Of a stretch of 64,000 nucleotides of DNA, positions 17,557 to 26,060 are shown in pieces. Source of the DNA: Sulfitobacter delicatus (lineage in GTDB: Bacteria; Pseudomonadota; Alphaproteobacteria; Rhodobacterales; Rhodobacteraceae); assembly GCF_900102535.1 (NCBI RefSeq), contig NZ_FNBP01000013.1, positions 1-64,000 on the forward strand, read 5' to 3'. The translations under genes were made by a program, and so were the position numbers. How positions within the stretch are numbered: the stretch's first letter is position 1; each line of letters begins with the position of its first letter. The notes under the pieces are model-generated. The model searched no databases. It had not been told where the DNA came from and was given only the letters and a program-made list of their open reading frames with translations.

Positions 17557-18852
17557 ATGCGCAGTTTGAAATTTATAATAGAACTTTCGGGTGGCCAACT
17601 TAAGGCTGATACGTTTAGCGAGTTGCGGCAACTCGTAAGCTCCGAACATGAATTTTGGTCATCGTTTGATTTTTCTCTGCTGGAGAATGCGACGACACTG
17701 AATTTGTGGCGGCAGAAATTAGCTAGCTGTAGATCTCATATTATCGGGCTTTTGCAGTTCTGGGAAAGCCGACTAAGCTTTCTGGATGAGCAGGATGGTC
17801 GAGCGGTAAACGAGTTTTTTCCACGTTTTAAATCCGACATAGAGAGTAGTACGGTTAGACCGCCGCACTCCAGCTCACCCACCGCACTGGCTTTTGCCCA
17901 GAACTATAGGGAGGCTAACTATCAAGATGCGGGTGCGCTTGTCCTCGGCTTAGCCTATTCTCAAGACCCTAAGTTGTACAATAACATTAATAATACTTCC
18001 TTAGAGGGTGCCATTCTCGGCTTCTCAAGGGGATATTACTTAGCCATTAGCTCGGTTGCGGCGGTAGGGTCGGGGGAAAGGTCGTCGGCCGATATTGACC
18101 TCAAGCTTCAAGCCGCAGACAACCTTTTGAGAAAATCCGCGGAGAATATGGAAGTAATAAGCCATCGTAGAGCGGAGCTTCTAGAAGAGCTCGAGCGATC
18201 AAAAGAAGACACAGCCGTGCGTTGGAAAAGGCTGCATGGTAGAATCGTAGACAGCGCGCGAAACCAGAATAAAGAAGCTAAAGTCGAAGAAGACCGCCGA
18301 AGTGAACGGTTTGAAGAACTGCTTCAAGCCTTTAATGCCCATATGCGTCTTTCCCGACCGGTCGACCTTTGGAATGACTTGCAAAAAGAGCATCGAGATA
18401 ACGCAGCAAAGGCATGGTCGCTTTTTCTGGGTGGTTCAATTTTGTTCGCTGTCGCAGCGGTTTCTTCGGTCATTTTTCTAGGGGATGCGATAGCTGACGC
18501 TTTCGTACCATCATCCTGTCAGATCGGTTTTGAAAAGAGTTGCGACAGTATTTCTCCCAAAGGGCCGCTTGTGGTTTCGGCTATATTTTTGGTTTCTACA
18601 GTCTGGCTTTGGTTTTTGCGTCTACAGATGAAAGTTCATTTGAGCGAGCGACACTTGTTTCTTGACGCTCGTGAGAGGAAAGCATTTGCGGAAACCTATC
18701 TTTCGCTTTTGAAGGGAGGAGAGGTAACTGGTGAGCACGAAGCAGTGGTTCTCCAATCGTTATTTCGACCTACGCAGGATGGCATTATTAATGACGATGG
18801 GGCGATGGATATCGGCCTGTCGGGGATGATCTCAAAGGCGCTTTCCAAGTAA
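17557..18852 (+). CDS. Two-TM, coiled-coil membrane protein, DUF6161-like
   Basis: A 431-residue protein not assignable to a characterised family. It has an N-terminal alpha/beta or helical region (1-200), a highly charged probable coiled coil (about 203-268, HRRAELLEELERSKED onward), two membrane helices (about 286-308 and 335-354) and a C-terminal stretch with LFLDARERKAFAETYLSLL and SLFRPTQDGIINDDG. This architecture and the FRPTQDG motif recall DUF6161 from memory. The gene is markedly AT-richer than lepA and PhnA on either side and has no operon partners. That makes a recently acquired accessory gene, possibly a defence or stress sensor, plausible but unproven. Confidence 0.55.
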   Translation: MRSLKFIIELSGGQLKADTFSELRQLVSSEHEFWSSFDFSLLENATTLNLWRQKLASCRSHIIGLLQFWESRLSFLDEQDGRAVNEFFPRFKSDIESSTVRPPHSSSPTALAFAQNYREANYQDAGALVLGLAYSQDPKLYNNINNTSLEGAILGFSRGYYLAISSVAAVGSGERSSADIDLKLQAADNLLRKSAENMEVISHRRAELLEELERSKEDTAVRWKRLHGRIVDSARNQNKEAKVEEDRRSERFEELLQAFNAHMRLSRPVDLWNDLQKEHRDNAAKAWSLFLGGSILFAVAAVSSVIFLGDAIADAFVPSSCQIGFEKSCDSISPKGPLVVSAIFLVSTVWLWFLRLQMKVHLSERHLFLDARERKAFAETYLSLLKGGEVTGEHEAVVLQSLFRPTQDGIINDDGAMDIGLSGMISKALSK

Positions 18853-18891
18853 GCTATTGATTTAGCTGGATCATGTAAGCCAATCCTATAA

Positions 18892-19082
18892 TGCCAAATC
18901 TTCGATTTGGCAGCGCCCGAACCGCCCCCACGGGGCGGGCGCTTCGCTTATTCCCCGCCCCTCGGTTCGGGCGCGGCGGTCCCAATCAACCACACCCGAT
19001 CTATTGCCCGGCCCAATTCTCACGAATTGTGCGTTCGTCATTTTGAACAGTCCCCCGGACTGTTCAATCCGGCTCCGCCGGA
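18892..19082. repeat. Cluster of at least five consecutive inverted repeats
   Basis: The 245-base gap between the DUF6161-like gene and the PhnA gene is packed with hairpins. They are: 18892-18912 (8-bp stem, CTTCG loop); 18913-18974 (12-bp outer arms GCGCCCGAACCG/CGGTTCGGGCGC enclosing alternative GC-rich stems); 19014-19029 (6 bp); 19043-19067 (11-bp stem TTGAACAGTCC, loop CCC); and 19068-19082 (6 bp). None is followed by a clear T-run. Boundary or REP-like palindromic element is an inference. Confidence 0.6.
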
Positions 19083-19097
19083 CTATGCCTCACCCCC

Positions 19098-19610
19098 ATG
19101 ACATGCCCCCTCTGCGCCACAGCCAACGCCCCGCTCACCCAAACCCCGGTCCCCGGCGGCCCCGCTGACGCCAGCGCCGAAATCTGCGTCCCCTGCGCCG
19201 AGCAGACCGCCAGCGACACGCCAGACCCGGCCCACTTCCGCGCTTTGGCCTCCACCATGTGGTCCGAAGACCCCGCCATTCAGGTCTTGGCCGCCCGCAC
19301 CCTCGCCAAAATCCCCGAGCCTTGGGCCCGCGACCTCGCTGAGCAACTCTACCTCGACGACGAAACGAGAGCATGGGCCGAGAACGTCCCCCAGCCCTCC
19401 GCCCACCGCGACAGCAACGGCGTGCCGCTGGTCTCGGGCGATACCGTGGTGCTAATCAAAGACCTCACCGTCAAAGGCGCGGGCTTCACCGCCAAACGCG
19501 GCACCGCCGTGCACCGCATCTCGCTGGTCGCCGACAACCCCGCCCATATCGAGGGACGGGTCGAGGGCCAGCGCATCGTGATCCTGACCGAATTTGTGAA
19601 AAAACGCTGA
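19098..19610 (+). CDS. PhnA (YjdM)-like zinc-ribbon protein
   Basis: A 170-residue protein. The N-terminus has two Cys pairs (MTCPLC and ICVPC) forming a probable zinc ribbon. The C-terminal third (DSNGVPLVSGDTVVLIKDL through ILTEFVKK) matches the PhnA domain. The middle, about 60 residues, is longer than in the E. coli protein. Despite the historic phosphonate label, PhnA proteins are not phosphonoacetate hydrolases by default, and no phn genes are nearby. Function unknown. Confidence 0.8.
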   Translation: MTCPLCATANAPLTQTPVPGGPADASAEICVPCAEQTASDTPDPAHFRALASTMWSEDPAIQVLAARTLAKIPEPWARDLAEQLYLDDETRAWAENVPQPSAHRDSNGVPLVSGDTVVLIKDLTVKGAGFTAKRGTAVHRISLVADNPAHIEGRVEGQRIVILTEFVKKR

Positions 19611-19639
19611 AGCGAACCCCGCGACGCGCATATGCACGC

Positions 19640-19660
19640 CCGGTGTACAGCCGGTGTACA
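19640..19660. repeat. Tandem 11-bp direct repeat CCGGTGTACAG
   Basis: Two copies of CCGGTGTACA in tandem with 11-base period, each including the palindromic core TGTACA, about 90 bases upstream of the BKACE gene. Spacing of one helical turn fits cooperative protein binding, but no regulator is identified. Confidence 0.35.
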
Positions 19661-19749
19661 ATATGTGACATTTAACCTCTGATTAACAAATCTTCGCGCA
19701 CCACTTTCACTTTGCGCGCCAAGCCTTTGTCACCACAGGAAGATCGGCC

Positions 19750-20580
19750 ATGACCAACCCCTGCATCCTCTGCGTCGCCATCACCGGCTCTGTGCCCACG
19801 AAATCGGCTAATCCCGCGGTGCCGATCTCTGTCTCCGAGCAGGTCGAATCCACCCATGAGGCCTATGAGGCAGGGGCCAGCATCTGCCACGCCCATGTCC
19901 GAAATGACGACGAAACCCCATCCTCCGACCCCGAAAAATTCGCCCGGTTGATGGAGGGGGTCAAGGCGCATTGCCCTGATATGATTATACAATTTTCGAC
20001 CGGAGGCCGCTCCGGCGCGGGCCAAGAGCGCGGCGGCATGCTGTCCCTGCGCCCCAATATGGCATCCCTGTCGGTCGGCTCCAACAACTTCCCCACCCGC
20101 GTCTACGAAAACCCGCCGCAACTGGTCGACTGGTTGGCGAGTGAAATGAAAGCCTTTGAAATCAAACCAGAAATCGAAGCCTTCGACCTATCTCACATCC
20201 ACAAAGCCGCCGAAATGAACCGCGACGGCCGCATCCCCGGCCAGCTTTACGTGCAATTTGTCATGGGCGTCAAAAACGCCATGCCCGTGGACCGCGAAAC
20301 CTTTGATTTTTATATCAAAACCCTAAACCGCCTCGCCCCTGATGCTCAGTGGTGCGCCGCCGGAATCGGCCCAAACCAGATCGTCCTCAACGAATGGGCC
20401 ATCGCCGCCGGAGGCCACACCCGCGCCGGGCTAGAGGACAACATCCGCCTCGACCGCGACACCCTCGCCCCCTCCAACGCGGCCCTGATCCACCGCGCCG
20501 CAAGTCTTTGTAATAAATACGAAAGACCCGTCGCCACCCCGGCCCAAGCCCGCGAAATCCTAGGCCTCCGCCCGGCCTGA
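19750..20580 (+). CDS. Beta-keto acid cleavage enzyme (BKACE, DUF849)
   Basis: A 276-residue TIM-barrel zinc enzyme family that condenses a beta-keto acid with acetyl-CoA to give acetoacetate and a new acyl-CoA. The metal-binding SICHAHVR (His47, His49) is intact, as are FSTGGRSG and the C-terminal GLEDNIRLDRDTLAPSN containing the catalytic/structural Glu and Arg region. Substrates vary widely in this family (3-keto-5-aminohexanoate, dehydrocarnitine, others) and cannot be assigned here. No kamA/kamD or carnitine genes adjoin it. A Shine-Dalgarno (CAGGAAG) precedes the ATG. Confidence 0.9.
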   Translation: MTNPCILCVAITGSVPTKSANPAVPISVSEQVESTHEAYEAGASICHAHVRNDDETPSSDPEKFARLMEGVKAHCPDMIIQFSTGGRSGAGQERGGMLSLRPNMASLSVGSNNFPTRVYENPPQLVDWLASEMKAFEIKPEIEAFDLSHIHKAAEMNRDGRIPGQLYVQFVMGVKNAMPVDRETFDFYIKTLNRLAPDAQWCAAGIGPNQIVLNEWAIAAGGHTRAGLEDNIRLDRDTLAPSNAALIHRAASLCNKYERPVATPAQAREILGLRPA

Positions 20581-20657
20581 TCCGGCCCATTTCCGGACAC
20601 TGCGTTGAAACCACGGGCAGGACAGCTACCTCCTGCCCATCAACACAGGAGTTTGAA

Positions 20658-21431
20658 ATGACCCATTCCCGCCGCCATTTCCTCGCCGCCAGCGCCGCCG
20701 TAGGGGCTGTCACCCTGCTCCCCTTCACCGCCCGCGCCGCCGCCCATAGTGGCGACACATTCGAGACCGACGCTGGCCCGATCACCGTGCATCCCATTGC
20801 ACATGCTTCATTTTTAATGGAAACCCCCGCCGGCGTGATCTACGTCGACCCGGTCGGTGACGCCGCCCAATACAGCGATTTCCCCAAGCCCGATCTGATC
20901 CTCATCACCCATGAGCACGGCGACCACTACAACGCTGAAACCCTCGCGGCCCTCGTAGGTGACGACACACCCCTCATCGCCAACCCCGCCGTTTTCGAAA
21001 TGCTCCCCGAAGACCTCAAAGCAAACGCCAGCCAACTCGCCAACGGCAAAAGCACGGACTTCAACGGCCTGCCGATCAACGCGATCCCGGCCTATAACAC
21101 CACGGAAGAACGCAAGAAATTCCACCCCGAAGGCCGCGACAACGGCTATATCCTCGGCTTTGAAGGCTTCCGCGTCTATATCTCGGGCGATACCGAAGAC
21201 ATCCCCGAGATGCGCGAGTTGACCGACATCTCGCTGGCCTTCGTCTGTATGAATCTCCCCTTCACAATGGATTCCAACGCCGCCGCTTCCGCCGTGGCAG
21301 AATTTAAACCCAACTACGTCTACCCCTACCACTACCGTGGTCGAGATGGCGGCACGCAGGACCCTGAGGAGTTTGCCAAACGCGTCGGCACTGACGTCGA
21401 AGTGAAAATGGGCGGTTGGTACGACGAGTAA
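20658..21431 (+). CDS. Tat-exported metallo-beta-lactamase-fold hydrolase
   Basis: A 257-residue protein with a twin-arginine signal (HSRRHFLAAS) and Ala-rich h-region ending near ARAAA, so it is folded in the cytoplasm and exported. The mature domain shows the MBL metal motif THEHGDHY, a later SGDTED and the YPYHYRG histidine, as in UlaG-like/MBL-fold hydrolases. It follows the BKACE gene by 77 bases and may share its transcript. Substrate unknown. Confidence 0.85.
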   Translation: MTHSRRHFLAASAAVGAVTLLPFTARAAAHSGDTFETDAGPITVHPIAHASFLMETPAGVIYVDPVGDAAQYSDFPKPDLILITHEHGDHYNAETLAALVGDDTPLIANPAVFEMLPEDLKANASQLANGKSTDFNGLPINAIPAYNTTEERKKFHPEGRDNGYILGFEGFRVYISGDTEDIPEMRELTDISLAFVCMNLPFTMDSNAAASAVAEFKPNYVYPYHYRGRDGGTQDPEEFAKRVGTDVEVKMGGWYDE

Positions 21432-21447
21432 CTCCGCAGACCACGTC

Positions 21448-22092
21448 CTAATGGGCGTGGTCTATTACTTTGCCGTCTCCCAGAACAGATTGCTGCATGG
21501 GGATGTCCCAAGGCATGGGGAAGATCGTTTCCATGCAGCAAAAATCATGGCCCACCCCGATTACCTGCGGCATACCCGGCAGCGCGGCAAGAGTGCGGTC
21601 ATAGTAGCCCCCGCCATTCCCGAGCCGGAAACCAGCCGCGTCTAGGCCCAGCAGGGGAGCGATCACCACATCCGCGGATACTGCGACGCCTGTTTCCGGG
21701 ACCGGGATGTTCCAGATGCCACGCTTCATCGGAGAGCCGGGCTGCCATAGATGGAAGGCGACCGGGGCGTTTTTCTCGATCACCACGGGCAGGGCGATCT
21801 GGGCACCATTCTCATAGGCCGCCGTCATCCAAGGACGCAAATCTAACTCGCCTCGGATCGGCCAATAGGCTGCGATGGTCAGCCCTTCGCGCGCAACAAC
21901 GAGGTCCGTCAGAGCGTTAGCAACACAATCCGACTGGGCGGCCAATGCGCTTGCGGATAACGCGCGTCGCGCCTGCAGTAACCGCTCCCGTTCCGCGCGG
22001 CGAAAGCGCGAGACATCGCGCCGGGTATCCGGGTCGACGGGCTGGCCGTTTACCAGCAAATGCGCAAAACAAGGGTCGCTGTCGCTCTTCAT
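21448..22092 (-). CDS. fthC: 5-formyltetrahydrofolate cyclo-ligase
   Basis: ATP-dependent conversion of 5-formyl-THF to 5,10-methenyl-THF, a salvage step of folate metabolism. FRRAERERLLQARRALSA and the signature LGLDAAGFRLGNGGGYYDRTLA are present. ATG at 22092 gives 214 residues, close to family length, with N-terminus MKSDSDPCFAHLLVNGQPVD as in roseobacter homologues. In-frame ATGs at 22131 and 22164 are alternatives. All have weak Shine-Dalgarno sequences. Convergent with the MBL gene and divergent from the TRAP operon. Confidence 0.88.
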   Translation of the reverse strand: MKSDSDPCFAHLLVNGQPVDPDTRRDVSRFRRAERERLLQARRALSASALAAQSDCVANALTDLVVAREGLTIAAYWPIRGELDLRPWMTAAYENGAQIALPVVIEKNAPVAFHLWQPGSPMKRGIWNIPVPETGVAVSADVVIAPLLGLDAAGFRLGNGGGYYDRTLAALPGMPQVIGVGHDFCCMETIFPMPWDIPMQQSVLGDGKVIDHAH

Positions 22093-22253
22093 GATGCCAG
22101 CTTTGCAAGTCTCGCAATACGGCGCAAGCATGACATTCCGGGGACGAAGGCGGATTTCCCCCATGTGATAACATGGGCTTAGACCAGTTCGCCGCAGCTC
22201 GCAGAAGTTTTGCTTGATCGGCTCTGATCCTGCGACTAGCGTGACCTGCGACA

Positions 22254-22283
22254 ATTGCGAAACTCAGGTTCGCATTGCGAAAC
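22254..22283. promoter_or_regulatory. Repeated ATTGCGAAAC with palindrome, candidate IclR operator
   Basis: ATTGCGAAAC occurs at 22254-22263 and 22274-22283, 20 bp apart. The second copy is part of the palindrome TTCGC-ATT-GCGAA (22269-22281). It sits 22 bases before dctP, whose operon encodes an IclR-type regulator, so autoregulation is the simplest reading. A separate 7-bp inverted repeat CCCATGT/ACATGGG lies at 22160-22177. Confidence 0.45.
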
Positions 22284-22304
22284 AAGTCTCTGGGAGGAGC
22301 CTAC

Positions 22305-23360
22305 ATGACAATTCTTAAAACCCTAAGCTGCGCGGCTGCCGTAGCGCTTGCTGGCGGCGCTGTAAGCGCTGAAACAGTGTTGATTCACGGCGAAGCCGGC
22401 CCAAACCGCGGTGCCCGCGCCGTGGCGCTTCAGTGGTTCGCCGACCAAGTTGCCGAACGCTCGGATGGCGATATGCGATTCGACATTCAATGGGGCGGCG
22501 CGCTCTTCAAAGCGAATGCGGCTGTGCAATCCATCGCCGATGGCGTGGCCGACAGCGGCTCGGTGATCGCAGTTTACTACCCGCAGGAAATGGCTGGCTA
22601 CGGCATCGCCGACCTTCCGGTGAACAACCCCGACGCTTGGGTTGGCATGCGCGCCACGGATGAGCTGATGCGCACCAGCGACGCCATCCAAGAAGATCTG
22701 GCCGAGAAGAACCTCGTCTATATCGGCACATGGACCACGTCCCAGGTGAACATCGGCTGCAAGGGCGGCGCGATTAAATCCGTGGATGACATCTCTGGCA
22801 AGAAAGTCCGCGGTGTGGGCGCTTACGGTAAGGTCTTCGGCGAGCAGGGCGCGAACATGGTCAACATGTTGATCTATGACGCCTACCAAGGTCTCGACAC
22901 CGGTCTGATCGACTGTTCGCAGGGCTACAGCTATGCTGTTGCGGCGCTGAAGCAGGCCGAAGTGATGGACAGCTACACGATCCTCGATTGGGGTCAGGTC
23001 GGCGGCTTGGGCATCTTTATGAACAAAGACATGCACGACAGCCTGACCGATGAACAGCAGGCCACGCTGGCTGAAGTTGGTGAAGATATGGCGGATGAAT
23101 TTGGTCGCCTGATCACCAGTGCCAACGAAAAGGCCATTGAGTCGATGAAAGAGCAGGGTGTCGAAGTCATCACCCTGCCAGAAGAAGACCGTACGCAACT
23201 GGTCGAAGCCGGTCAGAAGTTCCTCGACGAATGGGTGCAAACTGCGAGTGCCGCTGGCCTGCCGGGTGAAGAGCTCTTGGAAGAGTACAAGGGTCTGATC
23301 ACCAAATACACCGAAGAGCGCGATGCAAACGGCTACCCTTGGGAAGCCAAAAGCAACTAA
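22305..23360 (+). CDS. dctP: TRAP transporter substrate-binding protein (DctP family)
   Basis: A 351-residue periplasmic receptor with cleaved signal peptide (to about AVSAE). It captures an organic acid for the DctQM permease. The DctP fold motifs are visible: GARAVALQWFADQVAERSDG at the start, GVADSGSVIA, and KVRGVGAYGKVFGEQGANMV in the ligand-arginine region. ATG at 22305 has a strong Shine-Dalgarno (GGGAGGAG). An upstream in-frame start at 22275 lacks one. Linkage to beta-oxidation genes suggests a mono- or dicarboxylic acid ligand. Confidence 0.92.
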   Translation: MTILKTLSCAAAVALAGGAVSAETVLIHGEAGPNRGARAVALQWFADQVAERSDGDMRFDIQWGGALFKANAAVQSIADGVADSGSVIAVYYPQEMAGYGIADLPVNNPDAWVGMRATDELMRTSDAIQEDLAEKNLVYIGTWTTSQVNIGCKGGAIKSVDDISGKKVRGVGAYGKVFGEQGANMVNMLIYDAYQGLDTGLIDCSQGYSYAVAALKQAEVMDSYTILDWGQVGGLGIFMNKDMHDSLTDEQQATLAEVGEDMADEFGRLITSANEKAIESMKEQGVEVITLPEEDRTQLVEAGQKFLDEWVQTASAAGLPGEELLEEYKGLITKYTEERDANGYPWEAKSN

Positions 23361-23386
23361 TCGCTGAAACTGGGGAGGGGCAGCAT

Positions 23387-23920
23387 ATGTTGGTAAATCT
23401 GGAGAAAATCCTGTTGGGGTTGGGCGCTTTGGCGGTGATTGCCTTGGGGGTGTTGATCACCTCCAACGTGATCGCCCGCGCGCTTTTCGCCAGTCAGGTG
23501 CCGGACAGTGTGACCATGGTGCGCGAGCTCATGGTTGCCGCCATCCTGCTGCCCCTCGCCGCTGCCACTGCCGCGCGGGCGCATGTGAGCGTGGCCTTTG
23601 TGTCGGACCGTTTCCCGCCACGCGCGCGCTCGGTGCTGATCGTCGCGGGCTCGGCCATTGGGATGCTGGCGCTGGCCCCATTGATCTATTCGGGCGGGCG
23701 TGAATTTCTGGCTGTCGTTGAAAAGGGCAGCTTCTTTTATGGTGACCTAAACCTGCCGAAATGGCCGGGGCGCTTGCTGTTTCTGGTGGGCATGATCGCC
23801 ACCTTCCTGCGGTTGGCCGAACTGACATGGCGCGATGGCCAGACGATCCTCGCGGGCGGTGTGGTGTCGGATGAGCAGCAGCATGCTGCGGACCTGATGG
23901 TTGAAAAGGACGTGCTGTAA
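23387..23920 (+). CDS. dctQ: TRAP transporter small permease (DctQ family)
   Basis: A 177-residue inner-membrane subunit with four hydrophobic helices and the family pattern NVIARALFASQVPDSVTMVR and AHVSVAFVSDRFPPRAR. ATG at 23387 follows GGGGAGGGG. The stop codon overlaps the dctM ATG by one base (TAATG), indicating translational coupling. Confidence 0.9.
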   Translation: MLVNLEKILLGLGALAVIALGVLITSNVIARALFASQVPDSVTMVRELMVAAILLPLAAATAARAHVSVAFVSDRFPPRARSVLIVAGSAIGMLALAPLIYSGGREFLAVVEKGSFFYGDLNLPKWPGRLLFLVGMIATFLRLAELTWRDGQTILAGGVVSDEQQHAADLMVEKDVL

Positions 23921-25260
23921 TGGATGCTTCGACCATCGGAATGATCGCCTTTGCCGCGGTTCTGATCCTGCTCGCCCTGCGTGTGCCGATTGCTTTTACG
24001 CTAGCCGCTGTGGCAACTGTCGCCACCTTCTTTATCTTCGCCTTCCGCACCGGCACCTTCATGCCCGAACGCGCGATCCGGGCGACCACTTCGATGGTGT
24101 TTTCCAACTCCTTCGATCTCATTCATTCCTACGATCTGTCGATGATCCCGCTCTTCGTGGCGCTTGGCCACATTGCCTACCGCGCTGACATCACGACGAA
24201 AATCTATCACGCCGCCAAGGTCTGGCTGACCCGTCTGCCGGGCGGTGTTGCCATGGCTTCTGTCATGGGCTGCGGCGGGTTTTCCGCAATCACCGGTTCG
24301 TCCATCGCCTGCGCTTCGACCATGGGCAAGATCTGCACGCCCGAGATGCTGCGCATGGGCTATGACCCGCGTCTGGCCACGGCCTCGGTCGCGGCGGGCG
24401 GCACGTTAGGCTCTCTGATCCCGCCGTCGGTCTTGTTCATCATCTATGGCATTTTTACCGAGACTTCGATCTCATCGCTCTTCCTCGCGGGCGTCCTGCC
24501 GGGCTTGCTGACACTCGCGGGATTCGTGCTGGTGATCGCCGTCTGGGTCTGGCGCGATCCGGCGGTCGCGCCCTCGACAGACCAACGCTACAGCGCGGGC
24601 GAGCGCTGGCGCGCGGCGCTCGACAGTTGGCCCGCGATCCTGCTGTTTGTGCTGATCATCGGCGGCATCTACGGCGGCATCTTCACCGCAACCGAAGCCG
24701 CCGCGGTCTGCGTCGTCTCCGCCACGCTGATCGGTTTCGTGCAGCGCAAGCTCAACTGGGCGGGCCTGTGGGAAGCGGTCAAGGAAACCTGCGTGCAGAC
24801 CTCGGCCATCTTCCTCATCGCCGCCAGCGCCAAGATTTTTGTGGCCTTCGTGGCCCTGACCGGGGTGGCGGGCACCATCGTCGGATTCGTGTCGGACGCG
24901 CAGATGTCCCTTGTCGTGCTGATGCTCTGCATCGCGCTGATCTATCTGCTCTTGGGCATGTTCCTTGACCCCATCGGCATCATGGTCCTGACCCTGCCGC
25001 TGATGATCCCGCTGGTCGAAAGCTATGATCTCAACCTCATCTGGTTCGGCGTGGTGGTCATCAAACTGCTGGAGATTGGCCTGATCACACCGCCCGTCGG
25101 CTTGAATGTCTTTGTCATTGCAAATGTGGTGGGCCGTGAAGCGCCGATCGACAAGATTTTCGCGGGGATCACGCGCTTTCTCAGCGTCGACTTTATCGTG
25201 CTGATCCTGATCATGTCCTTCCCGGCAATCTCGCTTCTGATCCCGATGGCCGCGCGATGA
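23920..25260 (+). CDS. dctM: TRAP transporter large permease (DctM family)
   Basis: A 446-residue membrane protein with about 12 helices that forms the Na+-coupled translocation path. Characteristic stretches include MASVMGCGGFSAITGSSIA, AAGGTLGSLIPPSVLFIIYG and LLGMFLDPIGIMVLTLP. It overlaps dctQ by one base and the downstream regulator by four bases (ATGA). Confidence 0.95.
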   Translation: MDASTIGMIAFAAVLILLALRVPIAFTLAAVATVATFFIFAFRTGTFMPERAIRATTSMVFSNSFDLIHSYDLSMIPLFVALGHIAYRADITTKIYHAAKVWLTRLPGGVAMASVMGCGGFSAITGSSIACASTMGKICTPEMLRMGYDPRLATASVAAGGTLGSLIPPSVLFIIYGIFTETSISSLFLAGVLPGLLTLAGFVLVIAVWVWRDPAVAPSTDQRYSAGERWRAALDSWPAILLFVLIIGGIYGGIFTATEAAAVCVVSATLIGFVQRKLNWAGLWEAVKETCVQTSAIFLIAASAKIFVAFVALTGVAGTIVGFVSDAQMSLVVLMLCIALIYLLLGMFLDPIGIMVLTLPLMIPLVESYDLNLIWFGVVVIKLLEIGLITPPVGLNVFVIANVVGREAPIDKIFAGITRFLSVDFIVLILIMSFPAISLLIPMAAR

Positions 25261-26042
25261 ATGAACAGGCGAACAGCATGACGGACCGCAAGTTCGCCAA
25301 TACGCTGGCGCGCGGCTTGGGCATCCTGCGGGCCTTTCGCGCCAGTGACAGCGGGCTGTCCCACGCGCAGATCGCCGAGCGGACGGGGCTGCCTAAGCCG
25401 ACTGTCTCGCGGTTGACCTATACGCTGTGCGAGTTGGGCTACCTTGCGCATGGCGGGCGGAACGACAAGTTTCGGCTTGGGCCTGCGGCCATTGCTCTGG
25501 GGTCGGTGGCCTCGGTCGCCGTCAGCTTTGTCGATATGGCCTCTGACGCGATGCAGCAACTGGCCGATGAGACCCGCACGCTGGCGCTGATCGCCGTGCG
25601 CGATGGCGAGCGGATGATGCTGGTGCGCACATGGCGCCCCCGCACCGCTTCTACGATTTGGCTGGAGCCGGGCCACCGTATTCCGGTCTATGGCTCGTCG
25701 TCGGGGCTGGCGACGCTGGCGAGCCTTGACGAAGAGCGGTTTGACGCGCTCGCCCCAGACGACCAACTGCGCGACTACCGCCGCGAAGGCTATGAGCAAT
25801 TGCTGGCACAGGGCTTTGTCCTCGCCCCGCCGGACACCCGCTATGCCCGGACCATCAACGCCGTCAGCGTGCCCTATTACGCGGGCGAGTTTGGCGAGCC
25901 TGTCGCCTTTACCTGCGGCGCTTTGCCCGCCGACTTGCCCGACGACCGCATTCTGTCACAAGTGGGACCAGCGCTGCGTGACGTGGTCAGCGGCATCGAA
26001 CAACGCACCGGACGGGCACCCGCCCTGTCACGGCGCGGATAA
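25257..26042 (+). CDS. IclR family transcriptional regulator
   Basis: A 261-residue regulator with N-terminal winged helix (ARGLGILRAF, AQIAERTGLPKPTVSRLTYT) and a C-terminal effector-binding IclR domain (DETRTLALIAVRDGERMM, VPVYGSSSGLATLA). It is embedded in the operon it presumably controls: its ATG overlaps the dctM stop and the catabolic genes follow 18 bases later. The ligand is likely the transported acid or its CoA ester. The palindrome before dctP is a candidate binding site. Confidence 0.92.
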   Translation: MNEQANSMTDRKFANTLARGLGILRAFRASDSGLSHAQIAERTGLPKPTVSRLTYTLCELGYLAHGGRNDKFRLGPAAIALGSVASVAVSFVDMASDAMQQLADETRTLALIAVRDGERMMLVRTWRPRTASTIWLEPGHRIPVYGSSSGLATLASLDEERFDALAPDDQLRDYRREGYEQLLAQGFVLAPPDTRYARTINAVSVPYYAGEFGEPVAFTCGALPADLPDDRILSQVGPALRDVVSGIEQRTGRAPALSRRG

Positions 26043-26060
26043 GAACAAGGAGTTACGAAT

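Noticed and set aside
19098-19610. Phosphonoacetate hydrolase function for the PhnA-like gene
   Set aside because: The PhnA/YjdM zinc-ribbon family is distinct from phosphonoacetate hydrolase, and no phosphonate genes are nearby.
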